A DNA stretch of 64,000 nt from Alnus glutinosa (lineage: Eukaryota; Streptophyta; Magnoliopsida; Fagales; Betulaceae). A program made the translations under genes and the position numbers. Under the pieces are notes generated by a model. It did no database searches, was not told the DNA's origin, and saw only the letters and a list, made by a program, of their open reading frames with translations. The stretch spans positions 2,437,001-2,501,000 of the forward strand of contig NC_084886.1 of NCBI RefSeq assembly GCF_958979055.1. Reading direction: 5' to 3'. Positions within the stretch are counted from its first letter, which is position 1; the number at the start of each line of letters is the position of its first letter. Below are positions 36,712-47,755 of the stretch, one piece after another.

Positions 36712-37318
36712 ACCAGGAGTTTGGAACTTTGTCTTTATCACTCGAGTAGCATTCCTATAATCGGGATAATTTGTTTTTTACCTGCGACAGAATGGCTTGG
36801 AAAGCCAATAAGAAGAAAGTGAAAAAGAAAGGATAAGGGAAAGAAGAAAGGAGGTGAACTGAGTAGCAAGTGTAGTAACATGTTGTATGTATGCAATATA
36901 GCTGTACAGACACTGATTTTGTTTTAACAGAGAATAATACCAAAGGGAATTATGTTTCTTTAAAAAAGTAGTGTTTGATTTTCCCATTGAAGCTATTGTA
37001 CGGGAGACCCATATTATTCTCTCCTTGTGAAATTTTGAACTCTCATCTTCTGTAAATTATTATGCGGTTTGTAGTCCTAAATTCTTGACTAGTTAGTGGT
37101 ATAAAATCAGTCATTCCACGTGTTAGGATTTCTTCTTTAGTTGAGCTAATTTTTGGTATATATATTTGACCACCCAAGTGAAATTTATCACATGATGACA
37201 GGGTTTCTTCTTTAGATGAGCTAATTTTTCGTATTTGACGATTACAGAATTTAGTCCTTCCTTCACGTTGGTATAAAATTTTGGCAACAATGGTGACAAA
37301 GTAATTGAGGAAAGGTGT
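36712..37318. other. RGS1 3' region and intergenic DNA
   Basis: Likely RGS1 3' UTR and spacer. No gene seen. Confidence 0.4.
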
Positions 37319-37489
37319 GAGATTTAGGCATCGATGGTGACAGAAGAAGGACCAAAGAGGCTGACTGAGATTACAGAATTTAGTCCTTCCTACACGTTGG
37401 TATGAGATTTAGGCATCGATGGTGACAGAAGGAGGACCAAAGAGGCTGACTGAGATTACAGAATTTAGTCCTTCCTTCACGTTGTTATT
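37319..37489. repeat. 85-bp tandem duplication
   Basis: Two nearly identical units run from GAGATTTAGGCATCGATGG through GAGGCTGACTGAGATTAC to AATTTAGTCCTTCC.(T)ACGTTG. A partial third copy of the end (GATTACAGAATTTAGTCC) lies just before, at about 37242. Confidence 0.85.
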
Positions 37490-37702
37490 ATTTTGATGTA
37501 TATTATTGGTGAAGCATGGAGTGCGAAACACTCTTGTTAATTGTCTTCCTATTTAATTAGCATCGAGACATTGACTTGAAGAACTTTCTTTGGCGGTCAT
37601 ATTAAGAGGAATCTTCAACTCAATTTCTTCAAGGGGCCTCGTATATTTATATGTCATATTACCGTTTGAGATAACAACTCGTATTTCCTTCTTTATTGTG
37701 AT

Positions 37703-40171
37703 ATGGCCACAGTTGTGAATAGGAATACCGGTTTTCTGGTGGCCCTTTTGCATTGGTATCTTTCCTTGGCTACTATTATATGCATGTTTACAAATGGTCA
37801 TGGAAATCCAAATGCCCTTTGCAGAAAAAGAGAAAGAGAAGCCCTCCTCACCTTCAAACAAGGTATCACAGATCCTTCCAATCAACTCTCATCTTGGATT
37901 GGCGAAGAGTGTTGTATGTGGAAAGGAATTGGTTGTGACAACACAACTGGGCATGTCATCCAGCTAAATCTTACAAATGCAGATCATCCTTGGTCCAAAT
38001 TGGGTGGGCTGATAAGTGATTCTTTGTTGGAGTTGGAACATCTTCAATATTTGGACCTAAGTTCAAATGGTTTTGAAGATAATCATTTTCCAAGCTTCCT
38101 TGGACACTTCCGAGATCTAAGATATCTAAACCTCTCAGATGTGGGTTTCAGGAGTACTACAGCAAATCCTTATCAACTAGGAAATCTCTCAAACTTGCAC
38201 TATCTTGACATCCGAGGTCTCTTCCTAAATATTGACAACCTTGAATGGTTATCTCATCTTTCCTTGCTAGAATTCCTAGACATGAGTGAGATCGATCTTA
38301 GTAAAACATCTGCATACCTACAGGTATATTTTATATCTGCTATGCTTGATCTATCATTGAATATCTTAATTTGTCTATTCAACATTTGACTGGTTTCATA
38401 ATCTATCTTAATTTTTATTGATCAGGTTCCAATTCAAGTTGCTTTCCAGAACATGTCTACTCTGAGATATCTATATCTCCGTGGTACCAACTTCTCTTAC
38501 ATGATCCCTAACTGGTTATACAATATGACTACTCTTGAAAGACTTGATCTTTCAAATAACCATATTCAAGGTGTGCTTCCTAGCGCCTTTGGAAGCCTTT
38601 CCCGGTTGATATATCTTGACCTGTCAAACAATAGGCTTGAAGGAAAATCTCTAAGATTCTTGGGAAATCTTTGTAAACTGCAACACTTAGATTTATCTCG
38701 CAACAATCTTAGTGGAGGTGTATATGAACTTTTAGGAAATTCATCTGCTTGCAGCGCGACAAGTTTAAAGTTTTTAAATTTGGCTACAAATAAACTTTCA
38801 GGTGTAGTCCCTTCTTGGTTTTGGAACCACTTTTCCCAAATTAGTGTTCTAGATCTTTCTGACAATTACTTTAATGGGAGCATTACAAGTTTATCTTGTG
38901 GAGTGGAAGTTTATCTTGGTTCAAACAACTTTTCTAGCCCTCTCCCCAACATCTCTTCTACCATTCAGGATTTAGATCTTTCAAATAACTTATTCAGTGG
39001 ATTTTCTACTGCCTTTTGTGAAGATGTTGTGCACCAGTTGCATTATCTTGATCTTTCAAGAAATCTTTTATCCGGAGAAATTCCTGACTGTTGGATGCTC
39101 AACTATGTTTTATTAGAAGAGCTATACTTGGGGAACAATAACCTGACAGGAAAGATACCAAGCTCCATGGGTTCTATACCATCACTTTTATCCTTATCCT
39201 TGCATAAAAACAATCTGGTAGGAAATTTACCGTTGTCCATGCAAAATCAGACAGCGATAGAGCTTTTAGATCTTAGTGAAAATCATTTCTCTGGCAGCTT
39301 ACCCCTTTGGTTTGGAAAAAGTTTATTCACTCTTATGGTTCTTGTGCTTCGCTCAAACAACTTTAGTGGCAGTCTTCCTCAAGAGCTCTGTCGCCAAACT
39401 CAACTTCAGATCTTGGACGTTTCAAATAACAACTTCTCAGGATCCATTCCACGATGCTTTGGAAATTTTAGCGCCATGGTGAGACCAGCAGAAGGTGCCC
39501 GAATCTTTGATTTTATCCCACCAAAGGGAGGATTCTCACAATCAACATTCTTAGTGAGGAACGGAATGGAGTACGAATATAAAAATATTCTTGCTCTCGT
39601 CACAAGCATGGACCTTTCGAGCAACAATTTAATCGGAGAGATCCCCGAGGAACTCACCAATCTCTACGGCCTGCTATTCTTGAACTTGTCTAACAATCAA
39701 CTCCATGGAAAGATTCCAGACAAGATCAATACCATGAAATTGTTGGAGTCTCTCGATGTATCAATGAATCATTTGACAGGTGTAATACCTCAAAGCATGG
39801 GGAATTTAACATTCTTAAGCCAGTTGAACTTATCATACAACAACTTGTCTGGTAGAATTCCCTCCAGCACTCAGCTTCAAAGCTTTACTGCACTGAGTTT
39901 CATTGGCAACCATGATCTTTGTGGACCTCCGCTTACGCCCAGCTGCATTGGAGACAACACACCCCCAGAGCCAATAACACCAAATTTTGATGACAAAGGA
40001 GGCGAGGACAGCGGCTGGATTGACATGAAGTGGTTTTACATTAGCATACCATTGGGATTCGTTGTGGGGTTTTGGAGCTTATTTGCTCCATTAGCTTTGA
40101 ACAAGGCTTGGAGATATGCTTACTTTAAGTTTTTTGATAACATGATGTATAAACTCTTCGGTCGTGTTTGA
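37703..40171 (+). CDS. LRR receptor-like protein (EIX2/Cf type), short form
   Basis: Two exons, 37703-38323 and 38426-40171, join in phase to 788 codons plus stop. Order: signal peptide (about residues 1-33), LRRNT (CRKREREALLTFKQGI, SSWIGEECCMWKGIGCD), about twenty plant-type LRRs (LxxLDLSxNxLSGxIP), an island-like break before the last repeats (GARIFDFIPPKGGF to YEYKNIL), then a cap (LCGPPL). An acidic spacer, one membrane span (FYISIPLGFVVGFWSLF) and a short basic cytoplasmic tail end the protein. There is no kinase. EIX2-like proteins are cell-surface immune receptors that work with SOBIR1/BAK1; the ligand is unknown here. It is shorter than the usual 950-1,050 residues, and the intron falls where LRRs are missing, so it could be a rearranged or young allele. 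An intact frame argues for expression. Confidence 0.82.
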
Positions 40172-42694
40172 AACATGAAATACATACTCTTTGCCAGAAT
40201 ACCATGCTTTTGCATATTGTGGAAAGAAAATTGTTGTTTCTATTCAATAAAGCAAATAGTGTTATCTTTAATAATAACCACCCTTCCCCCTCACCTAGAA
40301 GGAGATTCTTTATTAATTAATTTATTTTATGGGCTTTCTAGCTAGTATCTGTTATGGGGCAATTGATGTTGTGGGGTTCCCCACCTCATGTTGTCCTGTT
40401 CTATATGAATATAATTTCTTTGTATGATTGAAATTTTTATAATAAAGACACTGTTGATAGGTTATGATTGCCCTGTATATTGAGGACTTAGTCCTCTTCT
40501 ATTTATATAGGAATGTACATGAAATACAATGAGTTTTAAATTACAAGAAAACAATCAGAAGATATGACAGAGACGTAAACCAGAAACTTAAAAACTTACA
40601 GAGAACCAAAAAACAGAGATGAAAGGAGGACCTCCTCTCCCTTTTCCTTTATAATTTTCACTCTCCGCTCCTACACTCTTCCTCTCATTCTGGTATTTTC
40701 TTTTGTTTACAGGTGTTCTTCGACCAGATTAGCAATTTTGGCCTCTCCGCTTTGCATCTGTCCATCTACCTTCATGTTATGCCGTTCATCTCTTCCATAG
40801 CCGCTGCTGATGTTTGCTGGTTGTGTTTTTGTTTTGAATAAAAGTTTTCTTCTCCATAAATCTACTCTCATGGACGATCTATGGAATGAAGGTTAGTCAG
40901 GTGTGATGGGTTATCACTCACAGCCTGGATAGTTCAATGTGAAAGATTATCTCTCACGTCTGATTTAAATAAATTTTTCTAGAATATTTAGCTACCCTCA
41001 TCTTAGATCTAGTCTGCTCGGAACAGATCTGCTCTTTAACTATTTTTGTATATGGATTAGCAAGATATGAAAGTCATAGATAACACTTTTTTATAAGAAT
41101 TTTGTTTGTATCTATGATTTTGTAACCTCATAACATGTGGCTATAATTTTACAGAACTTTATGCTTTACGATCTTAATTTGGTCAATAAAATAATGCTCA
41201 ACCAAAACATAAAAGCTTTAAAAACAGTTGGGTGAAAAATCAATCAATATTCAACAACCAGGCTCTGCTACGAAGTAAATGATCTGACTGTTAAAACAAG
41301 ACAATTTTTCGTTGTACATTATTGTTAATTACCTCTTATGTGTCCTTTTGACCAATGAGAAATAGAGAAATAATGCCCAGCCAAAAAGAAAAGAGAAATA
41401 TATAAATAATTGACGGGTATTTTAATTTATAGAAGCTTTAAAGAATTATTGCAGAAAATGTATATATCTTTTTCTTTTTCCTTTTTTTTTTTTTTTTCTG
41501 TAGTTTAGGACTAAAATCTTTTGGTTTTCATTAGTATCATATTAACGTACTTCCGACTAATTAAGATGATTTTGAAAACTGAACCAAATTTTTGTGGCTC
41601 TATATATGATAGGAACTCCAAGGGTTTCCCAACGTACGTTGCAAATCAGAAAACAAAATAAAATAAAATTATCAATCAATTGATCGACCATTTTCAAGGG
41701 ATCGTACATATATCAAATAGATCATTTGGAGGAGATCAACCTCTAAATATTGCATAGATTATTAAATTTAAAGCAATTGAGTTTTCACTGATTAAATTAC
41801 CATAATCGAGGAATATTGCAGCCTATTTTAAAAATAATAATTATTAATTACAAAACCACCAACTAATGAAAAGACTAGCTTCTATCATATACAATTTTTT
41901 ATTTTATTTTTTTTTGATAAATTAAAAATAATGAGAAAATGAGATAAACCCACACAACCATATTGAGAGAGAGCAAAAAAATTTTAGTCGAGAACACAAT
42001 TATTATAATTACGGAAAAACATATATAATTAGGAAACTATTACGGAAATATTATATTATAGGATCCTATATATTATCCCCACCCTTCAACACAACATTTC
42101 TCTAGAAGTTGATTAATAATAATAAAAAAATTTTTTTAAAAAAAAAAAAAAAAAACATGTCGATCTATAATCTTATACCACTAGTGGTCCCCATGTCCAC
42201 GTGAGTCGTGAAGGCCTGAAGGGTAATGTCTCATGAATAGTGCGCTGTGCGGTGATACTGTGATAGTCACTATTATGTAAAATATGTATATATATATTTA
42301 ATGTCATTTTATGTTGTTATGGCATTCTGTATTTTAATTTTTAATAAAAACAAATAGGAGAGAGAAATTAAGTTGTAACTTTTTTTTTATTAAAAAATAT
42401 ATAATATCATATCAACATAAAAAAACTACAAAAAAAAAAACACTAAAATGAGCGCGCTCTAGCATTTCTCTATATTTTTAAGGCTTCAATTAAAAGAGAA
42501 TAAAAAAAGAGGAAAGAATGTCGGGTACGAGAAAGGAAACTGAGAAGAAAAAAAGGATTTGAACAACCAACATGGGGGAATTAAGGAAGCAGTTAAGAAG
42601 GGCGACAGGTAGGTACCGTGAAAGGGTACGAAAACGGGTTTTGAGTGTTATGTTGTGAGGAATCCCAATCCACCTAATTAATTGTGATCCTAGA
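40172..42694. other. intergenic between RLP and KCR array
   Basis: AT-rich spacer of 2.5 kb. No coding frame or element with clear ends was found. The stretch at about 40440-40700 has a LINE- or LTR-like feel (GAGGACTTAGTCCTC palindrome, TATTTATATAGG) but I cannot assign it. Confidence 0.4.
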
Positions 42695-42879
42695 TTTGTC
42701 CACGTAATATGCTGGCCCCCGTGCAATATGCATCCACAAATTGTACGCTGGGTAGGTTGGAAACCTAAATTGTCATGACTATAACGTACGAACATGTCCA
42801 ATTAAAATTAGGTATCATTTTTACGGAAGTCATTCAATTCGATCGATCACGTACTAAACACCCCCTCAAACTTTATAAT
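42695..42879 (+). promoter_or_regulatory. KCR copy A promoter: conserved block and TATA box
   Basis: TTTGTCCACGTAATATGCTGG at 42695 is shared with copy B (48724). A TATA element TTTATAAT at 42872-42879 lies about 45 bp before the ATG and matches the copy C position. No CACGTG hexamer is present where copies B and C have one; only CACGTA at 42848 remains. Confidence 0.6.
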
Positions 42880-42920
42880 TATAACGAAGCTAAACAATTT
42901 AGGAACAGCCTCAATTTTCA

Positions 42921-44178
42921 ATGGAGTTGCAAGATTTGATCCTGATAGCAGCAACTTCTTTAGGCTTACTCTCTCTGTGTAAAGCCTTCATCAATTTTCT
43001 CGGATGGGTGTGGGTTATGTTCTTTCGGCCTCCAAAGAATCTCAAGGAGTATGGTTCATGGGCTGTGATAACTGGATCCACTGACGGAATTGGCAAAGCC
43101 CTTGCATTTGAATTGGGATCAAAGGGTCTTAACTTAGTCTTAGTTGGTCGCAGCCCTTCAAAACTTGAAGCTACATCGAAGGAGATACACGAAAAGTATG
43201 GCGGAAAAGTAGAAACAGAAAGTATTGTTATAGACTTCGCCAAAGCCAGCAGCGGAGAGGAGATATCTCAGATGATAGAGGGAGGAATAAGAGGGTTAGA
43301 TGTTGGAGTTTTGATCAATAACGCAGGGATGGCATACCCTAATGTAATGTTTTTTCATGAGGTTGAGTTAGAGCTGATAGAGAGCCTTGTGAAGGTGAAC
43401 ATAGATGCAGCGACTTGGGTCACTAGGTCTGTACTTCCTGGTATGCTGAAGAAGAAGAAAGGAGCAATAATCAACATTGGCTCAGCTACCTCCACGTTCT
43501 CTTACCCTTTAGGCGCCGTTTATGCTGCAACTAAAGCGTAAGTTTTCCTGGTCTTGAAGAAGAAGAAGAAGAAAAGATCTCCTTTTCTTCTTCTTCTTCT
43601 TCATATCGTAAGATATAATTGATCTTTACTTCTTAATTTACGTTGTCATGACAGGTATCTTGCAATGTTCTCAAGAAGCGTCGGTTTGGAATACAGGCAA
43701 CACGGAATAGATATTCAGTGCCAGGTTCTTTCTTCTTTCCTTTCATTTTTTCAGGGAATATTATTCCTTTTTCAAGGGAAGGGGAGGATCGGAGGGAAAC
43801 CCGGCCGGGGAGTCAACAAAAATCTTTTTCTCTATCTAAATTGTGGATGGATATATATAGGACTCTTGGATATTTAGTTTATTAATGGTGTCATATTCTG
43901 GCATGCAGATTCCACTATTTGTGGCAACAAAGATGGTAAAAGGTTTGAAGGCATCTTCTATCTTGGTTCCATCACCGGAAATGTATAGCAAAGCAAGCAT
44001 ACGATGGATCGGTTATGAGCATATCTGTATACCATACTGGATCCATTCTGTGCAGCGGTTTATAATGCGTGGATTGCCAGATGCATTGCTGGATTGGTGC
44101 CTTTTCCAGTACTTTCTCAACGTGGGTAAGAGAAGAGTGAAGACTTATGATGAAGGTGAAGCAGTGAAAACATTTTGA
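42921..44178 (+). CDS. KCR2-like: very-long-chain 3-oxoacyl-CoA reductase-like, copy A
   Basis: Three exons, 42921-43537, 43655-43724 and 43909-44178, give 318 codons plus stop. It is a short-chain dehydrogenase. An N-terminal hydrophobic anchor (residues about 6-36) precedes RPPKNLKEYGSWAVITGS. The cofactor loop is TGSTDGIG, followed by Gly76-Arg77 (NADPH type), NNAG (133-136), Ser188, Tyr201 and Lys205 in the SDR order. The closest known family is plant KCR1/KCR2 (At1g67730/At1g24470), the NADPH-dependent second step of the ER fatty-acid elongase that makes C20+ acyl chains for waxes and sphingolipids. The C-terminal tail is frame-shifted relative to B and C, ending GEAVKTF in place of a basic tail. 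Intron 1 carries facing GAA and TTC runs. Probably active; product identity by homology only. Confidence 0.9.
43553..43604 (+). repeat. facing (GAA)n and (TTC)n runs in copy A intron 1
   Basis: GAAGAAGAAGAAGAA and TTCTTCTTCTTCTTC are separated by about 15 bp, so the 117-nt intron can fold on itself. Copies B and C lack this. Confidence 0.8.
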
Positions 44179-44275
44179 TGTCTCAGTGTGTTCGTAGTAT
44201 TTCTTTTCTCTCTCCCTCTCTCTCTCTCTTCCCTGATGATGGGAGAGAATCGTGCATGAGAGCTTCTACACATCC

Positions 44276-44425
44276 TCCCTTCATCCTCCCCTTATCACCT
44301 TTTTATAATAAAAAAATTAATTTTTATTAAAAAGTTGTCTCTGATGTGATATCAGAGACAATTTTTTAATAAAAATTAATTTTTTTAAGAAAAATGAGAT
44401 GACAAGTGGATGAGAGTCTCCTCCT
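44276..44425. mobile_element. near-perfect foldback (hairpin MITE) behind copy A
   Basis: The arms AAAAAAATTAATTTTTATT.. then TTGTCTCTGAT on the left and ATCAGAGACAA.. then AATAAAAATTAATTTTTTT on the right are almost perfectly complementary, around a 4-6 bp loop at 44345-44350. Outer arms (CATCC..CTTATCACC / GATGACAAGTGGATG) also pair. It lies about 100 bp past the copy A stop, so it may be transcribed with it. Confidence 0.8.
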
Positions 44426-45121
44426 TAGCATTTTCTATCGTGTGTATATATATATATATTCCACATTTTACCCGGTCAACGGACCTATATATAATTAAAT
44501 GCAAAATAGTTGAAGTACATATGTCGGTTTAAATATAATTAATGCCAACCTTCTTTGCAATAAAATTTTCAGATTAATTTTTAAGTCTTTTCTTGTAAGA
44601 ACTAATAATAATAGGAAGAGACAAAAAAAAAAAAAAAAAAAAAAAAAAAACAAAAGAAAAGAAAAAAAAAGGTAGAGTAAACATAAATTTTAGGTAGTTT
44701 GGTGTATGATCTATATCTACACGTCAAAGCTTTTTCTTTGGCTATATCTTTCCTTAATTATTTGATTGAATACAAGACTCTATTTATAGAGAAATAGTCT
44801 GAACGTTACAAACATTTTCTACTTTTACATTAACAACAATAAATCTAATATATCATTTTGTAACTCATTGTAAAATCATAAAAATCTCGGTTTCAAGGTT
44901 ATTCATGTGTTAAAAATGATACAAATAATAAGTATATAAAAAGACTCAACTGTCTCAAATAACTCAAAAGTGCGGGATACACTTACTACACTTAATCAAT
45001 ACTGGAAAATGTTATTGCCCCCTCTATACAATTGAGGCAATCAATTGCAAGGGATTCATTCCGCATAAGAATAATAAAAGAAATCATCTTTCATTTTTTT
45101 ATTCTCTCAAAATTGATGTGA
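44426..45121. other. intergenic with A-runs
   Basis: Contains a TA run near 44448 and a long A-run at about 44623-44650. No gene seen. Confidence 0.4.
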
Positions 45122-45360
45122 TTTTTTTTTTTTTTTTTTAAACAATGAGAAACCTTCATTATTATATGAGACCCAAAAGGCCAGAAGCAGTAATTAGGGA
45201 TACAAAAACTCCTAAAAACAAAGTTAAGGATTGAATCCTGATTTGGGGAGCAGCTATCTAAGCAGATAGACAAACAATACAAGCCACTCTTTACATATGA
45301 GTTTCACTAATGAAGATAAAAGAGTGCAAATTCTAATCTAAAAACAACTATTACAGTCCA
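45122..45360 (-). mobile_element. LINE 3'-tail fragment (minus strand)
   Basis: A T18 run at 45122-45139 is the poly(A) tail read from the other strand. It is followed by the complement of the usual LINE 3' text (TCATATAATAATGAAGGTTTC on the minus strand). It is truncated to about 240 bp. The 5' boundary is approximate. Confidence 0.5.
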
Positions 45361-45429
45361 GTTTGGATCTAAAATCTACCATGACAGGCTGCAAGGGTAA
45401 CAATGAAAAATAAAGTGACTTCTAATTTA

Positions 45430-45451
45430 ATGTGTGTGTGTGTGTGTGTGT
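45430..45451. repeat. (GT)n microsatellite
   Basis: About ten TG units. Confidence 0.9.
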
Positions 45452-45459
45452 AACGTGTA

Positions 45460-46560
45460 ACAAAATATTGTAAAAGCGAAATTTAAAAGACACAAATATT
45501 TTGTTAACGAAGTGGAAACTCAATTAAGAGAAAAACCATTCCGGGGCAGCCAAACTCAAGATATCCACCATTCAGAAAACAAAGTTAGTTACAAAGCAGT
45601 AGCACTCACATACCCTTATGCAGTGGTCGTACCTTGAACTCTGACGTGTAACCCAACACAAACGTCTCCCAACACGAACGTCTCCCAACCAAGTTACCTA
45701 TTTGAAGGAGTACGGTATTCAATGGAATCTTTTACCTTAGGGTTCCTCCCTAAGATAGACTTCAACTGTAGCACAACAACAACACACAACGGCAACGACT
45801 TAAGAGTGAGTGGATCAGCACAACAACTCCTAAAATATGCTATCTAAGCTCTAAGGAATTCAATACCAAATTTTTACAAATTACATGCCTAGAGGCCTCT
45901 ATTTATAGGCTACAGAAGACCTAAATCGAGTCCTAACCGATTTTCTCTAGGCAACGTCAGAACGGTAGCTAAGGGCGTCCGGACAGACAACTGTGCAATC
46001 AGCTTTCCAAATTAGCTAAAATTCTTTCCTGAATAGAGCCACGTCAGGACGGTGTTGTCCTAACGTCCGAACGGTTGCACTTCTGTTGCACGCAATTTCC
46101 ATAATAAAGATTGAGCGTCTGGATAGTGTAGACTGACGTCCGGTTGGTTGAGCATCTTATGCATGACTTGCCTTATCAAGGATAGCGTCCGGACGAAATA
46201 ATCACGTCGTCCGGACGATTGCAGCTGTCTTCCCATATCTATGTTTGGAAATGAAATCTTTTTACTTGTCGAACACTTAAAGGCGTCCAGACGTGTTGCT
46301 AAGACGTCCAACAGATGCAACCTGAAACAGTTTGAAGCTTCTGGACGGAAAGTTCTTATCGTCCGGACGGATGTTGCTTGACTGACTAGCGTCTGGACAG
46401 AATACCACGTCGTCCAGACGGATGCAAAAGAACTGAACTTCACTGTCTTGAATTATGCACAAAGTCTTCTTGAAGCACATAATCGAAGTGTAGACTCTGA
46501 ATATAACAGCATCCTTGATAAATAAGCAACATTATATAGAAGTGATTTTGTTCAACAAAA
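45460..46560. repeat. unclassified repeat rich in GTCCGGAC palindromes
   Basis: No coding region. Between 45955 and 46440 about fourteen variants of a GCGTCCGGACG word occur (for example GCGTCCGGACGAA, GTCGTCCGGACGATTG, CGTCGTCCAGACGGATG). A TATA-like CTCTATTTATAGGC lies at about 45898. The block at 58051-59290 has a similar plan with GTTCAGACG and GTTCGGAC words. Probably a non-autonomous transposon family. It contains a minus-strand open frame, which I treat as chance. Confidence 0.5.
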
Positions 46561-47429
46561 TGTAACCAATCACAAACTAACAAACAATATAAAACAAACT
46601 TAAAAAATTAGAACAATAACAAAACAACATTGGCCAACTAAAATGAGCATAAGGAGTTGCCAATACGGTGCGTGTATACCATGCGCCTTCACCATAAGAC
46701 CGGCCACCATCAGAACAACCATGAAAACTCCTGAGAACTACCAACCACAAACTGGAGGACATGATGGAGCTAACACACGCCGACAAGTGAGGAGCGCTTG
46801 CTTACACGTGTATACCATGCTCTGTTGTACAGACGGCCAGAAAAAACACATCTGGGTGCGATAGAGGTGGGTGACGATGACGAACACCCTAGAGGGGCTC
46901 GTGACATGCAGATATTGACTGGAAATCATAGATCTGGCTTAAAAAACAATCTGCATGTAAACCGAGCCAAAATACTTTCCTTCCACTGGGTGGCCACTGG
47001 CACCTTACCCAAATCAACCTACCAATAGATTGAAACCCTCAACCTTCCAAATCCTTAGAAGGATTGGAGAAAATCACCTTTTACCTCTTAGTTTCACAGA
47101 GCGACACCGAGAGAGAAGAAACAACAACAGCCTACGGCTCAGTGCCGAGCCTAAACAATAAGGACATAAAGCAAAAACAAATCGAAAAAAAACAAACAAG
47201 GGGTTGGGGGGCAAGCCCCCTCCTTTCTCAAACCAGAAAACAGAGAAAGAAAAAAATAATAAATAGGTGATCAATACTATTATTAATGTCAAAGCTAAAT
47301 ATCATGAGAGCCCCTACTATATGAAGGGGTTGAAAAACATCACTTTTACAGCCTCTGGTAGAAATTCGACACATCAAAAAAAACACTATACAGAATAATA
47401 GGATGAAAACACCATATCATTACTTTTCT
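46561..47429. other. unassigned repeat-like spacer
   Basis: GC-richer than its surroundings, with a GGGGTTGGGGGGCAAGCCCC hairpin-like segment near 47201 and no supportable coding region. It may be part of a larger element, but boundaries are not visible. Confidence 0.35.
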
Positions 47430-47755
47430 CATTTCCTTCTAACCCTAGTGAACCAACTCGTAAACCACCCCACCTCTCCAGTCGAAGCTTTGGAATCCAT
47501 GGAGCCACCGTCAAAATACGGGGAAGGCCACCGCTGAAATTTGCCCAGTTTCAAGTAGGTGTGTGTGTGAGAGAGAGAGAGTGCGGCGAGGCTGATGTGG
47601 GAGAGCACGAATTGGGCCACCGAGGGCGTGCCCCTCATGATCTATGCAATTATTTGCACCACAAATGCCACCCAGTCCATCAGCGACCGCCACACATGCA
47701 TTGGACGCCAAGCGAAAACCTCTGTCGCCTGGCCCATCTCCGCCATAGACTCCAT
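47430..47755 (-). pseudogene. CTD small phosphatase-like (SCP/HAD) N-terminal fragment
   Basis: On the minus strand the frame from the Met at 47755 (or 47746) reads MAEMGQATEVFAWRPMHVW, then RSLMDWVAFVVQIIA. A stop (TAG) follows, then in the same frame IMRGTPSVAQFVLSHISLA. This is the conserved N-terminal region (VWR.L.DW.AF..QI...RGTPS.AQLLS) of a plant family of NLI-interacting-factor/SCP1-like HAD phosphatases. The catalytic DLDETL domain is absent downstream; the frame ends at about 47430 in unrelated sequence. A decayed, 3'-truncated host gene copy, with a (GT)(GA) microsatellite in the middle. Family assignment rests on remembered consensus. Confidence 0.55.

Noticed and set aside
36755-36987. 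Minus-strand frames after RGS1
   Set aside because: They lie in the probable 3' UTR; no domain and poor composition.
37553-37885. Minus-strand open frame before and over the RLP start
   Set aside because: It overlaps the signal peptide and LRRNT of the RLP on the other strand and has no domain of its own.
46060-46480. Minus-strand frames of 127 and 67 codons
   Set aside because: They come from the repeated GTCCGGAC words; a repetitive Arg/Pro/Ser pattern without family similarity.
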